In this document: piece after piece, positions 8,055 to 15,280 of the stretch | Layout of the letters: each line of letters begins with the position of its first letter | Position numbering within the stretch: the first letter of the stretch is position 1 | NCBI GenBank assembly: GCA_901538445.1 | Contig: LR594584.1 | Location: 4,861,360-4,925,359, forward strand | DNA length: 64,000 bases | Source of the DNA: Gemmataceae bacterium | Lineage (GTDB): Bacteria > Planctomycetota > Planctomycetia > Gemmatales > Gemmataceae | Reading direction: 5' to 3' | Notes under the pieces: generated by a model | Databases searched by the model: none | Told to the model about the DNA's origin: nothing | Seen by the model: the letters and a program-made list of their open reading frames with translations, nothing else | Program-made: the position numbers and the translations under genes

Positions 8055-9302
8055 ATGACGGACCACGACGCACTTCTCGCCGCGATCTGCGCTGCCCCCG
8101 ACGAGGACACGCCCAGGCTCGCGCTCGCCGACTGGCTCGACGAGCACGACCGCCACGCACAGGCCGGGTTCGTCCGCACGCAGGTCGAACTCGCCCGCAC
8201 GCCGCCCTGGGAGCCGGTCGCGGTCGCGTGCCGGTGGCGCACGCCGGACCTCGTCACGGGGAAGCCGTTCCGCGACACGCTCCCCAAGGTGGACGGGTTC
8301 CACACCTCCTGGCCGCACGAGCCGTTCCGGCGCGGGCTCGGGTGGCGGCTGAACCTCGCCGCACCGGCCGTGTGGGACCAGATCGAGCCGCGGTTCCTGG
8401 GCCGGGTGCCCATCGGCGCGATGCACCTGAGCGGGGCGACGCTCGACGACTGGGTGCGGTTCGCGGCGTCGGCCGTCGTCCCGTTCCTCCGCGAGTTGCA
8501 CTTCGTCTCGAACCCGATCGAGCCGCTGCGGGTGCTCCGCGACACCCCCGCGGCGCTCGGCGTCACCGACATCTACTTCGACCGGGCCGGCGGGGCCGGG
8601 ATGCCGGTGGTGGTCGAGGACCTGTTCCAGTCGCCGCTGGGCCGCGCCGTCCGCGGGCTGCACTTCCACGTCGGGTACGAGTCGCTGCTCGACCTGATCG
8701 AATCGCTCCACACCGGCCCCGGGCTGGAGCGGCTGTCGTTCTCGGTCATGGGGCTCACCCGCGAGCACGTCCGCCGGTTGTGCGACGGCCCGGCGCTCGG
8801 CCGCCTGGTCGAACTGAACGTGTCGGACGAGCCGTTCGGGAACGACGGCCTTCGAGCCCTCGCCGGCTCGCTGCCGGCGTCCCTCCAAATGCTCAAGTTG
8901 TCGAGTGCCGGGGGACAGGCCGACGGGCTGGAGGCGCTGACGGCGTCGCCGAACGTGGCGAGCTTGCGGCGGCTCGACCTGAGCCGGAACCCGCTCGCCC
9001 CGCGGGCGGCCCGGGTGCTGGCCGCGTCGCGGGCGCTGGCCGGGCTGCGGTCGCTCGACCTGCACGGGTGCCGGCTGGGCGACAAGGGGACGCGGCGGCT
9101 CCCGCGTGCGAAGTTCTGGCCGAACCTCGTCGAACTCGACCTCCGCGGCAACGTGATCTCGCCGTTCGGCATCCAGGGGTTGCTCGACGCCGAGGTGCCC
9201 CGCGACCTCGCGGCCCTCGTGCTCGACGGCGAGCAGTTGGGCCACGAGACGCGGACCGAACTGCGGCGGAAGTACGGTGAGCGCGTGGTGTTCACCGCGT
9301 GA
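8055..9302 (+). CDS. TIGR02996 repeat-companion domain protein with leucine-rich repeats
   Basis: 415 residues. The N-terminus (LLAAICAAPDEDTPRLALADWLDEHD...A.FVR.Q.ELAR) is a clear TIGR02996 domain, a short helical module known mainly from Gemmata-type planctomycetes, where it precedes leucine-rich or similar repeats. From about residue 230 onward there are LRR-like units (LVELNVSDEPFGNDGLRALA, LRRLDLSRNPLAPRAARVLA, LRSLDLHGCRLGDKGTRRL, LVELDLRGNVISPFGIQGLL). No signal peptide or catalytic motif is visible, so a cytoplasmic protein-binding role is inferred. Two more members of the family lie in this window (10974-11708 and 54612-55895). An AT-richer inverted repeat ends just before the ATG. 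Confidence 0.85.
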   Translation: MTDHDALLAAICAAPDEDTPRLALADWLDEHDRHAQAGFVRTQVELARTPPWEPVAVACRWRTPDLVTGKPFRDTLPKVDGFHTSWPHEPFRRGLGWRLNLAAPAVWDQIEPRFLGRVPIGAMHLSGATLDDWVRFAASAVVPFLRELHFVSNPIEPLRVLRDTPAALGVTDIYFDRAGGAGMPVVVEDLFQSPLGRAVRGLHFHVGYESLLDLIESLHTGPGLERLSFSVMGLTREHVRRLCDGPALGRLVELNVSDEPFGNDGLRALAGSLPASLQMLKLSSAGGQADGLEALTASPNVASLRRLDLSRNPLAPRAARVLAASRALAGLRSLDLHGCRLGDKGTRRLPRAKFWPNLVELDLRGNVISPFGIQGLLDAEVPRDLAALVLDGEQLGHETRTELRRKYGERVVFTA

Positions 9303-9320
9303 GAACCCGGATGGTTTGTT

Positions 9321-9480
9321 CCTCGTCGCATCCGCTCCGCGGTGCGACGGTTCTTCGGCCGCTCTGCGGCCCTTCGCGATGACGGGCCGGGGCGCAGCGG
9401 GGGAACCATTCCTGGGCTGCGAAGGTGGTGGGCCGCGGAGCGGCCGCAGATGCATCGCACCGCAGAGCGGTGCGACGAGG
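9321..9480. repeat. Composite imperfect inverted repeat made of nested palindromes
   Basis: The left half begins CCTCGTCGCA and contains the palindromes CCGCTCCGCGG (9332-9342 region) and GGCCGCTCTGCGGCC (about 9358-9372); the right half carries GGCCGCGGAGCGGCC and CGCACCGCAGAGCGGTGCG and ends TGCGACGAGG at 9480, the complement of the left end. The whole 160 bp can therefore fold as one long imperfect hairpin or as four small ones, as in bacterial interspersed mosaic (REP/BIME) elements. It lies between convergent genes. Confidence 0.6.
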
Positions 9481-9494
9481 AGAGGGCGACCACA

Positions 9495-10781
9495 TCACGG
9501 CCCGCGGCGACCGGTCCGGCCGTGCCCCCCACCGCCCCCGCCACCCGACGGCCGACCTGATCCCGAGCCGCCCGAGCGGCCGCCACCTGAGCGAGTGCCG
9601 CCGCCCCCCTGCGACCGACCCCGCGGCCCGCCCGCGTCCGGGGCCGGCTTCGGTGCGGGGGACGTGTAGTCGAACTCGGGGAGCGTCACCCGCGGGAGCC
9701 GCTGGCCGATCTGCCGCTCGATGCGGCTGAGCGCCTGTTCGTCCTCGCGGGCCACCAGCACGAACGCGTCGCCCTCGGCCCCGGCCCGCCCGGTGCGGCC
9801 GATCCGGTGGACGTACTCCTCGGGCACGTCCGGCACGTCCACGCTGATGACGTGCGTGATGTGGTCCACGTCGATCCCGCGGGCCGCCACGTTCGTCGCC
9901 ACCATGACCTGGAACCCGCCGCGGCGGAACCCCTCCATCGCCTTGGTCCGCTGCGCCGGCGTGCGGTTGCTGTGCAGTTCGGCCACGCTGAACCCGTCGG
10001 CCGTGAGCGTCTTCGCGAGCCGCTTGGCGTTGTGCTTGGTCCGCACGAACACGAGCACCGACGGCATCTCGGTGTTCCGCAGCAGGTGCCGGAGCAGCGC
10101 GGTCTTCAGGTGCGTGGGCACCGGGTACGCGGCCTGCGTGATGCCCACGGCGGTCGCGGTGCGGCGGCCGATCTGCACGCTCGCGGGGTCGTCGAGGATG
10201 TCCGCGGCGAGCTTGGCGATGACCGGCGGCATGGTCGCCGAGAACATGAGGGTCTGGTTCAGGTTCGCGAGCTTGCCGATGATCCGCTTCACGTCCGGGA
10301 GGAACCCCATGTCGAGCATCGTGTCGGCCTCGTCGAGCACGAGGGTCGCCACCTTCTCGAACCGCACCCCGTGGTTCATGTGGTCGAGGAGCCGGCCCGG
10401 GGTGGCGACGACGAGGTCCGGCCCGGTGCGGAGCGCGCGCTCCTGCGGGGCGATCGGCTTGCCGCCGACGATCAGCACGGACCGCAGGTTCGTGTGCTGG
10501 CCCAGGCGGCGGCACCCGTCCTCGATCTGCTCGGCGAGTTCGCGGGTGGGGGACACGATGACGACCCGCGAGTGCCCGCGGGGCTGGTCGATGAGCTTGT
10601 GGAGGATCGGCAGGAGGAACGCGGCGGTCTTGCCGGTGCCGGTCTGCGCGGTGGCGATGAGGTCGCGGCCGGCGAGGATGTGCGGGATCGCGCCGGCCTG
10701 GATCGGGGTGGGCTCGGTGAACTCGAGGTCGCGCGTCGCCTTGACGAGCAGCGGGTGAAGGCCGAGGGCTTTGAACGGCAT
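9495..10781 (-). CDS. rhlE: DEAD-box ATP-dependent RNA helicase (RhlE-like)
   Basis: 428 residues with all DEAD-box motifs in order: Q motif EPTPIQ, motif I AQTGTGKT, Ia PTRELAEQ, Ib TPGRLLDH, II DEAD, III SAT, V ATNVAARGIDV and VI HRIGRTGRAG. The core ends near residue 370; the last 50-60 residues are a Gly/Arg/Ser-rich tail (RGRSQGGGGTRSGGG...), a common RNA-binding extension in RhlE-type enzymes of cold- or stress-linked RNA remodelling and ribosome assembly. Its start at ATG 10781 follows a TACAAT -10 by about 27 bases. RhlE is the closest named group; the split from other DEAD-box paralogues cannot be settled here. Confidence 0.92.
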   Translation of the reverse strand: MPFKALGLHPLLVKATRDLEFTEPTPIQAGAIPHILAGRDLIATAQTGTGKTAAFLLPILHKLIDQPRGHSRVVIVSPTRELAEQIEDGCRRLGQHTNLRSVLIVGGKPIAPQERALRTGPDLVVATPGRLLDHMNHGVRFEKVATLVLDEADTMLDMGFLPDVKRIIGKLANLNQTLMFSATMPPVIAKLAADILDDPASVQIGRRTATAVGITQAAYPVPTHLKTALLRHLLRNTEMPSVLVFVRTKHNAKRLAKTLTADGFSVAELHSNRTPAQRTKAMEGFRRGGFQVMVATNVAARGIDVDHITHVISVDVPDVPEEYVHRIGRTGRAGAEGDAFVLVAREDEQALSRIERQIGQRLPRVTLPEFDYTSPAPKPAPDAGGPRGRSQGGGGTRSGGGRSGGSGSGRPSGGGGGGGHGRTGRRGP

Positions 10782-10807
10782 GGAGGCTCCGGGGAGTAAG
10801 AGCAGTT

Positions 10808-10813
10808 ATTGTA
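10808..10813 (-). promoter_or_regulatory. Predicted -10 element of the DEAD-box helicase gene
   Basis: Minus strand TACAAT, 27-32 bases before the helicase ATG, giving a short 5' leader of about 20 bases. No -35 of good quality is seen. Confidence 0.45.
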
Positions 10814-10839
10814 CGGGCGGGGGATGAGGTTGGTGCCCA

Positions 10840-10914
10840 GGCGAGCGGGGGACGTGAGTCCCCCGCTGGGCGAGGATCGCGGTTCTACCGGGGGACTCAC
10901 GTCCCCCGTTCGCC
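10840..10914. repeat. REP-like palindromic element, class 1, copy A
   Basis: It begins GGCGAGCGGGGGACGTGAGT and ends ACTCACGTCCCCCGTTCGCC, near-perfect complements around an inner segment containing GGTTCTACC. Each arm also contains its own palindrome (GGGGGAC.....GTCCCCC type). Two more copies lie at 35484-35558 and 53521-53600; this copy and the second share the inner word GGTAGAACCGC (in opposite orientation). Confidence 0.75.
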
Positions 10915-10940
10915 AGATGCTGGCGCACCTCACCCCAGCG

Positions 10941-10949
10941 TGGTACGAT
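10941..10949 (+). promoter_or_regulatory. Extended -10 element TGGTACGAT before the second TIGR02996 gene
   Basis: TG-G-TACGAT fits an extended -10; the start codon is 25 bases downstream. It belongs to a set of TGGTA(C/G)xAT words placed shortly before genes in this window (also 11726, 40627 and 43736). Confidence 0.45.
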
Positions 10950-10973
10950 GAGGCGATTCGCGAGGACGCCCGC

Positions 10974-11708
10974 ATGTCCGACGCCGACGCGCTGCTCGAC
11001 GCGATCTTCGACCACCCCGACGACGACACGCCGCGGCTCGTGTACGCCGACTGGTTGCAAGAGCACGGACAGGAGAACTACGCCGAGTTCATCCGGCTGC
11101 AGTGCGCCGCGGCCCGGTGCGAGGTGTGGAGCGACGAGGCGAACGACCTGTGGGTGCGGATCGGCCGCGCGTGGAACCGGCTGAGCGACGAGTGGTGGCC
11201 CGCGACCGTCGAGCCGTGGCCTCTCAGTGAGTCGGAATTCAAGCCCGACCCCGTGCTGCTCGATGCCTGGCACTTCGACCGCGGGTTCCTGCGGCGCACG
11301 GTGTCGGTCGATCTTGGTCAAGTGCTCCGGTACGCCGCGTGTCGCGCGTGGCTTCCCGCTCCGGGGCCGAGGGTGTACGTGTCGAACACCGACGTGCCGG
11401 GCCTGTCCGCGTCGCCCCTGCTCCGGCGGATCACGGCGATCCAACTCGTTGCCGACTGGAGCGATGACGGTACGGTCCTCTCGACCGACTTTAACCCGCT
11501 CCTGAGGTCGCATCACCTGACGCGGCTCGAACGACTCGACCTGTCGCACGTCCTCCTTCAACGTTCCACCGTGGACGTGTTGCTGACCGCACCGCACCTG
11601 AAGACGATTCGCACAATCGAGGTCGGTGACCACCGCCGGCGCGACATCGATTTCGAAGAGGTAGTTCTGCAACTCCAGGGGCGATTCAAGCGCGTGATCA
11701 GACCGTAA
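10974..11708 (+). CDS. TIGR02996 domain protein, shorter form
   Basis: 244 residues. The first 45 residues are a standard TIGR02996 domain (LLDAIFDHPDDDTPRLVYADWLQEHG...YAEFIRLQCA). The rest is less repetitive than in the 8055-9302 protein: weak LRR-like strands (LLRRITAIQLVADW, LTRLERLDLSHVLLQ, LKTIRTIEVGD) are seen in the last 100 residues. ATG 10974 is chosen because it begins the domain and lies a suitable distance after the extended -10; the upstream part of the open frame overlaps a REP element and has no domain. Role unknown, probably protein interaction. Confidence 0.8.
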   Translation: MSDADALLDAIFDHPDDDTPRLVYADWLQEHGQENYAEFIRLQCAAARCEVWSDEANDLWVRIGRAWNRLSDEWWPATVEPWPLSESEFKPDPVLLDAWHFDRGFLRRTVSVDLGQVLRYAACRAWLPAPGPRVYVSNTDVPGLSASPLLRRITAIQLVADWSDDGTVLSTDFNPLLRSHHLTRLERLDLSHVLLQRSTVDVLLTAPHLKTIRTIEVGDHRRRDIDFEEVVLQLQGRFKRVIRP

Positions 11709-11725
11709 ACCCCACCGCTGTTCCG

Positions 11726-11734
11726 TGGTACAAT
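11726..11734 (+). promoter_or_regulatory. Extended -10 element TGGTACAAT directly before the NtrC-like gene
   Basis: TG-G-TACAAT ends six bases before the ATG at 11741, so transcription starting the usual 6-8 bases after the -10 would begin at or next to the start codon and give a leaderless or almost leaderless mRNA. No Shine-Dalgarno sequence precedes this ATG, which agrees with that reading. Confidence 0.5.
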
Positions 11735-11740
11735 AGCGCC

Positions 11741-13168
11741 ATGCCAAACATCATGATCGTCGACGACGAGGAGCCCATCGCGTGGGGCTTGCGGCGGGCG
11801 TTCGAGCGCGAGAAGTACCGCGTGGGCGTCGCGGCCAGCGCCGAGGACGGCCTCGCGCAGGCCCGCAAGAACCCGCCCGACGTCGTGTTCCTCGACGTGC
11901 GGCTCCCCGGCATGGACGGCCTCACGGCGCTCGCCGAGCTGCGCGCCATCGCGCCCGCGGCCGCGGTCGTGGTCATGACCGCGCACGGAAACCTCAACAC
12001 GGCGGTCAAGGCCGTCGAGGGCGGCGCGTTCGACTACCTCGCCAAGCCGTTCGACCTCGCCCAGGCGATCGACGCCGCCAAGCGGGCCATCACGCGCCCC
12101 CAGGACCCCCCGGCTTCACAGCCGGGGCTCGCCCACGAGGACATCGACCCGTCGCCCGACGCGATCGTCGGCCGCAGCCCCGGCGTCCAGGCGGTGTTCA
12201 AGCGGATCGCGCTCGTCGCGCCGACGAACGCCTGCGTGCTCATCACCGGCGAGTCCGGGACCGGGAAGGAACTCGTCGCGCGGGCCGTCCACGCGAACAG
12301 CCCGCGGCGGAACAAGCCGTTCCTGCCGGTCCACGTCGCGGCCCTGAACCCGAACCTCGTCGAGAGCGAGCTGTTCGGCCACACCAGGGGCGCGTTCACC
12401 GGGGCCGACAGGCCGCGCGACGGGCTCCTCGCGCTCGCCGACGGCGGCACCGTGTTCCTCGACGAACTCGCCGACATCCCGCTCCCGGTGCAGGCGAAGT
12501 TGCTCCGCGTGCTCGAGCGGCAGGAGGTGATCCCGGTCGGCGGCGGAGAGCCGCAGACGGTCAACGTGCGGATCGTCTCGGCCACGCACGCCGACCTGTC
12601 GGCCGCGGTCCGCGACGGCACGTTCCGGCACGACCTCTTCTACCGCCTGAACGTGTACCCGATTCACCTGCCCCCGCTGCGGGACCGCATCGACGACATC
12701 CCGGCGCTGGCGGAGCACTTCTTGCGGAGGTTCGGCGTCGCGAACCCGGCCGAGGTGCTGCCGGCCGACACGCGGGCGTTCCTGAAGTCGCGGCCGTGGC
12801 CGGGGAACGTCCGCGAGTTGCGGAACGCGCTGGAGCACGCGGCGATCGAGGCCCGCGGCGGCCCGCTGCGGCCCGAGCACTTCCCCGAGCCCGCGGCGGC
12901 GGCCGGCCCGGTCGGCGTCAGCGAGCGCTTGCGGTCGCTGGTCACCGAGTGGGTCCGGGAGCGGACCCGCCAGAAAGACGGCGAACCTGCGGAACTCCAC
13001 CAGCAGCTCCTCGACACGGTCGAGCCGGCACTTCTGGACGAGGTGCTCCGGCAACTCGACGGGAACCGTCTGGTCGCCGCACGATGGTTGGGCCTCGCGC
13101 GGGCCACGGTGCGTAAGATGATCCGTAAGCACCACCCCGCCGCGGACGAACCCGACGACGAGGGGTGA
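11741..13168 (+). CDS. NtrC-family sigma-54-dependent response regulator
   Basis: 475 residues in the standard three-domain order. Receiver domain 1-120 with phospho-acceptor Asp in FLDVRLPG (about residue 50) and Lys in LAKPF; AAA+ domain about 140-375 with Walker A GESGTGKE, the sigma-54-contacting GAFTGA loop intact, Walker B region GGTVFLDELADIP and arginine-finger region WPGNVRELRNALEHA; Fis-type helix-turn-helix at the end (LDGNRLVAARWLGLARATVRKMI). It should activate sigma-54 promoters when phosphorylated; no cognate kinase is adjacent. The linker between receiver and AAA+ (about 122-131) is encoded by a REP-like hairpin (12106-12133). The mRNA looks leaderless. Confidence 0.93.
   Translation: MPNIMIVDDEEPIAWGLRRAFEREKYRVGVAASAEDGLAQARKNPPDVVFLDVRLPGMDGLTALAELRAIAPAAAVVVMTAHGNLNTAVKAVEGGAFDYLAKPFDLAQAIDAAKRAITRPQDPPASQPGLAHEDIDPSPDAIVGRSPGVQAVFKRIALVAPTNACVLITGESGTGKELVARAVHANSPRRNKPFLPVHVAALNPNLVESELFGHTRGAFTGADRPRDGLLALADGGTVFLDELADIPLPVQAKLLRVLERQEVIPVGGGEPQTVNVRIVSATHADLSAAVRDGTFRHDLFYRLNVYPIHLPPLRDRIDDIPALAEHFLRRFGVANPAEVLPADTRAFLKSRPWPGNVRELRNALEHAAIEARGGPLRPEHFPEPAAAAGPVGVSERLRSLVTEWVRERTRQKDGEPAELHQQLLDTVEPALLDEVLRQLDGNRLVAARWLGLARATVRKMIRKHHPAADEPDDEG
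12106..12133. repeat. REP-like hairpin inside the NtrC-like coding region
   Basis: Arms CCCCGGCT (12108-12115) and AGCCGGGG (12120-12127) with loop TCAC, followed by CTCGCC so that the element ends GGCTCGCC, the same end as the intergenic elements at 40980-41043 and 57824-57848. It encodes the inter-domain linker and keeps the reading frame. Confidence 0.5.
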
Positions 13169-13209
13169 ACACAGAGTGAACCTTTTCCCGCCAGGGGTGT
13201 CGGTCCGTC

Positions 13210-13824
13210 ATGCTTGAGAAGACCCAGATTCGCATCGTCGCCGGCACGCTCCGCGGGCGGAAGCTCACCGTCGTCGTCCACGAGGGGATGCGGCCGACGC
13301 CGCAGATGGTCCGCGAGGCGCTGTTCAGCATCCTCGGGAACGCCGTCCCGGACCGCGTGTTCTACGACGTGTTCGCCGGCACCGGCGTGGTCGGCCTCGA
13401 GGCCGTGAGCCGCGGCGCGACCGGGGCCCGGTTCATCGAGTTCGACCCGCGGCAGGTCGCCGACATCCAGAAGTACGCGACGCAGTTCGGGATCGGCGAC
13501 AAGGTGCAGGTGCTGAAGGCCGACGTGTACCGGTGGGCCGAGCGGTGGATCCCGCCCGGGAAGGACGCGGTGAACCTGTTCCTGAGCCCGCCGTTCCCGG
13601 ACCTGAGCCAGAAGGCCGCCGAGTTCCTGAAGCTGATGCACACGCTGCTGGAGAAGGCCCCGGACGAGTCGGTGCTGACGATCCAGGCCGAGGAGGGGTT
13701 CCCGCTCGAGCAGCTCCCCGACCGCGGGGCGTGGGACGTCCGCAGCTACGGCCGCAACATGCTGCTGTTCTACGTCGTGTCGCGGAAGCCCGTTGTCGCC
13801 GCCGCGGCGACGCCCGAAGCGTAG
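13210..13824 (+). CDS. rsmD: 16S rRNA (guanine-966 N2) methyltransferase RsmD family
   Basis: 204 residues, normal length for RsmD, which methylates G966 of 16S rRNA with SAM. Visible marks: the N-terminal IRIVAGTLRGRKL, RPTPQMVREALFSIL, SAM-binding FYDVFAGTGVVGLEAVSRGA (51-70) and the acidic end of strand 2, IEFDP. The catalytic loop, normally (N/D)PP(Y/F), reads SPPF (126-129): the first acidic/amide residue that holds the target amino group is Ser. The protein may act on a different base or be less active, but the rest of the fold is kept. Transcribed with the sigma-54 activator upstream (41-base gap), followed by a strong hairpin. Confidence 0.82.
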   Translation: MLEKTQIRIVAGTLRGRKLTVVVHEGMRPTPQMVREALFSILGNAVPDRVFYDVFAGTGVVGLEAVSRGATGARFIEFDPRQVADIQKYATQFGIGDKVQVLKADVYRWAERWIPPGKDAVNLFLSPPFPDLSQKAAEFLKLMHTLLEKAPDESVLTIQAEEGFPLEQLPDRGAWDVRSYGRNMLLFYVVSRKPVVAAAATPEA

Positions 13825-13831
13825 GTCCGCC

Positions 13832-13882
13832 GTAACGCGTGAGGGGCGGGCACACGGCGTGTGCCCGCCCCTCACGCGTTAC
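13832..13882. terminator. Perfect 24-bp inverted repeat between convergent genes, probable bidirectional terminator
   Basis: Arms 13832-13855 (beginning GTAACGCGTGAGGGGCGGG) and 13859-13882 are perfectly complementary with a three-base loop. It lies between the ends of rsmD and the convergent 93-residue gene. No U-tract follows, so it may also act as an RNA-stabilising hairpin. Confidence 0.6.
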
Positions 13883-13895
13883 AAACCCGTCGCGC

Positions 13896-14177
13896 TCAGT
13901 ACAACTTGGCGATCGGCGGGATCGACTCGAGAACGTTGCCCTTGTCGTCGGTGGAGACGAAGAAGCTGTGGGCGATGTGCGTGGAGACCGAGTCGGCCCC
14001 GGTCTGCACGTTCACGCGGTACCGGTTGTCCCAGAGCCGCACGGCGGACACCCGGAACAGGTTCCGCGGCCGCCCCAGGCCGCTCATGACCGACGCGCAC
14101 ACGGCGGCCGCGAGCTGCTCGGACCGCGCCTTCTTCGGGGTCGCTTCCTCGTCTTGAACCGGTGCCGGGTTAGCCAT
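13896..14177 (-). CDS. Conserved hypothetical protein, 93 residues
   Basis: A small soluble protein beginning MANPAPVQDEEATPKK. The middle (LWDNRYRVNVQ, STHIAHSFFVSTDDKGNVLESIPPIAKLY) looks like a compact beta-rich fold. No signal peptide, membrane segment or known motif is visible. Codon use matches neighbours and it fills a 280-base interval with no competing frame. The start ATG 14177 follows AAAGGAACG, a usable ribosome-binding site. Its function is not recognised. Confidence 0.65.
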   Translation of the reverse strand: MANPAPVQDEEATPKKARSEQLAAAVCASVMSGLGRPRNLFRVSAVRLWDNRYRVNVQTGADSVSTHIAHSFFVSTDDKGNVLESIPPIAKLY

Positions 14178-14483
14178 CCCACGTTCCTTTACGCTTGTCA
14201 GGATGATGTCAAGGCGGGTTCGGCCCGCCGGGAGGAGCCACGGTGCCCCGCTCGCGGGGCGGGGAATTCAACTTAGTCGAGAACGACATACCGGGGAAGG
14301 CGTCTTCCCACCAGACCGTTCGCCGCGCCGCCGCGCCCACAACTATAGATAGGCAGCCGGGCCGAGAAGATTCACACGGGTGCGGCGGGGGCGGGGCCGC
14401 GGCGCTTGATTCGCCGCCCCCGCACGGCTACGCTTTCTGGGACAGTTCGCCCGCGCCGATTCGCTTTCACGAGGGGCCACGCC
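14178..14483. other. Divergent promoter region without a gene
   Basis: A 306-base gap between two divergent genes. It includes a relatively AT-rich word ACTATAGATAG (14342-14352) that can be read as TATAGT (-10) on the minus strand or TATAGA on the plus strand; either would leave a long leader. No supported open frame, tRNA or known RNA was seen. Confidence 0.4.
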
Positions 14484-14867
14484 ATGACCACCGACGCGGA
14501 CCTGACCAAGGAGTTCTTCCAGGTCCGGCGGCACGGCGACATCGCCGTGATCGTCCCGTCGCCGCAGATCGAGCACCTGCCCGAAACGCTCCTCCAGCCC
14601 GCGGCGCAGATGGTGCTGGCCCCGCTGAAGGAGAACCCGCCGAACCAGATCATCGTGGACCTCTCGGGCGTCAACTACTTCGGGTCCGCGTTCATCACGT
14701 TCCTGCTCCGGTGCCACCTGATGACGAAGCAGCGGGGCAGCGAGTTGGTGCTGGCCGGGGTGAACAAGCAGATCCGCGAACTGCTCCGCACGACCGCCCT
14801 CGACACCCTCTGGGCGCTCTACGACTCGGCCGCCGAGGCGATCGACGAACTCGGCGCGACCGACTGA
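14484..14867 (+). CDS. STAS-domain protein (anti-sigma factor antagonist-like)
   Basis: 127 residues that fit a single STAS domain. The core IIVDLSGVNYFGSAFITFLL matches the strand-loop-helix that in SpoIIAA/RsbV carries the phosphorylatable Ser (there D-S-S); here the loop is F-G-S-A, so one candidate Ser remains. It should act in a partner-switch with an anti-sigma kinase, but none is adjacent. About 18 extra residues precede the STAS fold (MTTDADLTKEFFQVRRHGD). Start ATG 14484 is preceded by GAGGGG. Two GC-rich hairpins follow the stop codon. Confidence 0.8.
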   Translation: MTTDADLTKEFFQVRRHGDIAVIVPSPQIEHLPETLLQPAAQMVLAPLKENPPNQIIVDLSGVNYFGSAFITFLLRCHLMTKQRGSELVLAGVNKQIRELLRTTALDTLWALYDSAAEAIDELGATD

Positions 14868-14873
14868 CGCTCA

Positions 14874-14905
14874 CCCCTTCGGGGCCGCAGCGAGTACGGC
14901 TGCGG
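14874..14905 (+). terminator. Two short GC-rich hairpins after the STAS gene
   Basis: CCCC-TTC-GGGG (14874-14884) is followed at once by CCGCAG...CTGCGG (14885-14905). They lie seven bases after the stop codon. No U-tract follows, so function as a terminator is a guess from position. Confidence 0.4.
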
Positions 14906-15065
14906 GCCACACGGCATGCGACCCCTCCGGGCGGCGCGCGGCCCGCTCATCGTACCCCCGCCGGGATTTTCGCCACAATCCGGTTGCCGTGCGTCCGTTC
15001 GGCCCCTATCCTTCTGACAACTCCGAGCGGCCGCGCCGCCCGGACTGACAACTTAAACTGGTGAG

Positions 15066-15280
15066 TATCTTATCCAGAGTGGCTGAGGGGCCAGGCCCGA
15101 CGACGCCACAGCAACCGGGCGGGAGGACTTTGGAGGTTGGAAATCGGAGATTGGAAGCACCGCTGCTGACCCAATGTCCCATTCCCAACCTCCAATCACC
15201 ACCCCGCCGCAGGTGCTAACTCCTGCCCGGCAAACGCCTCGCTCCGAACGGGAGCGGGTATGGCCGGGGAAGATAAGATC
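15066..15280 (+). promoter_or_regulatory. SAM-I (S-box) riboswitch aptamer with enlarged P3
   Basis: P1 is formed by ATCTTATC (15067-15074) and GATAAGAT (15272-15279). Between them the S-box core is plain: AGAGTGGCTGAGGGG, CCAGGCCCGACGACGCC and CAGCAACC on the 5' side, then GGTGCTAACTCCTGCCCGG, all at the expected places (consensus AGAGaGGcgGAGGGA..GGCCC..GAaGCC..GCAACC..GGUGCuAAuUCC). P3 (ACC/GGT plus GGCGGG 15118-15123 with CCCGCC 15203-15208) carries an insertion of about 80 bases with its own inverted repeat, far longer than in typical members. The known role of the class is to turn off methionine/cysteine genes when SAM binds. Here the first gene is a threonine-synthase-like enzyme followed by sulfur-transfer genes. 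Confidence 0.88.
15131..15194. repeat. AT-richer inverted repeat inserted in riboswitch P3
   Basis: Arms TGGAGGTTGG (15131-15140) and CCAACCTCCA (15185-15194) are perfect complements, with ATTGG (15150-15154) and CCAAT (15171-15175) pairing inside. Its low GC resembles the other AT-richer inverted repeats of this window. It sits entirely in the loop side of P3, so the SAM-binding core is left intact. Confidence 0.65.

Noticed and set aside
15131-15194. Inverted repeat as an independent terminator before the PLP enzyme
   Set aside because: It lies within P3 of the riboswitch, flanked by conserved aptamer parts, and has no U-tract.
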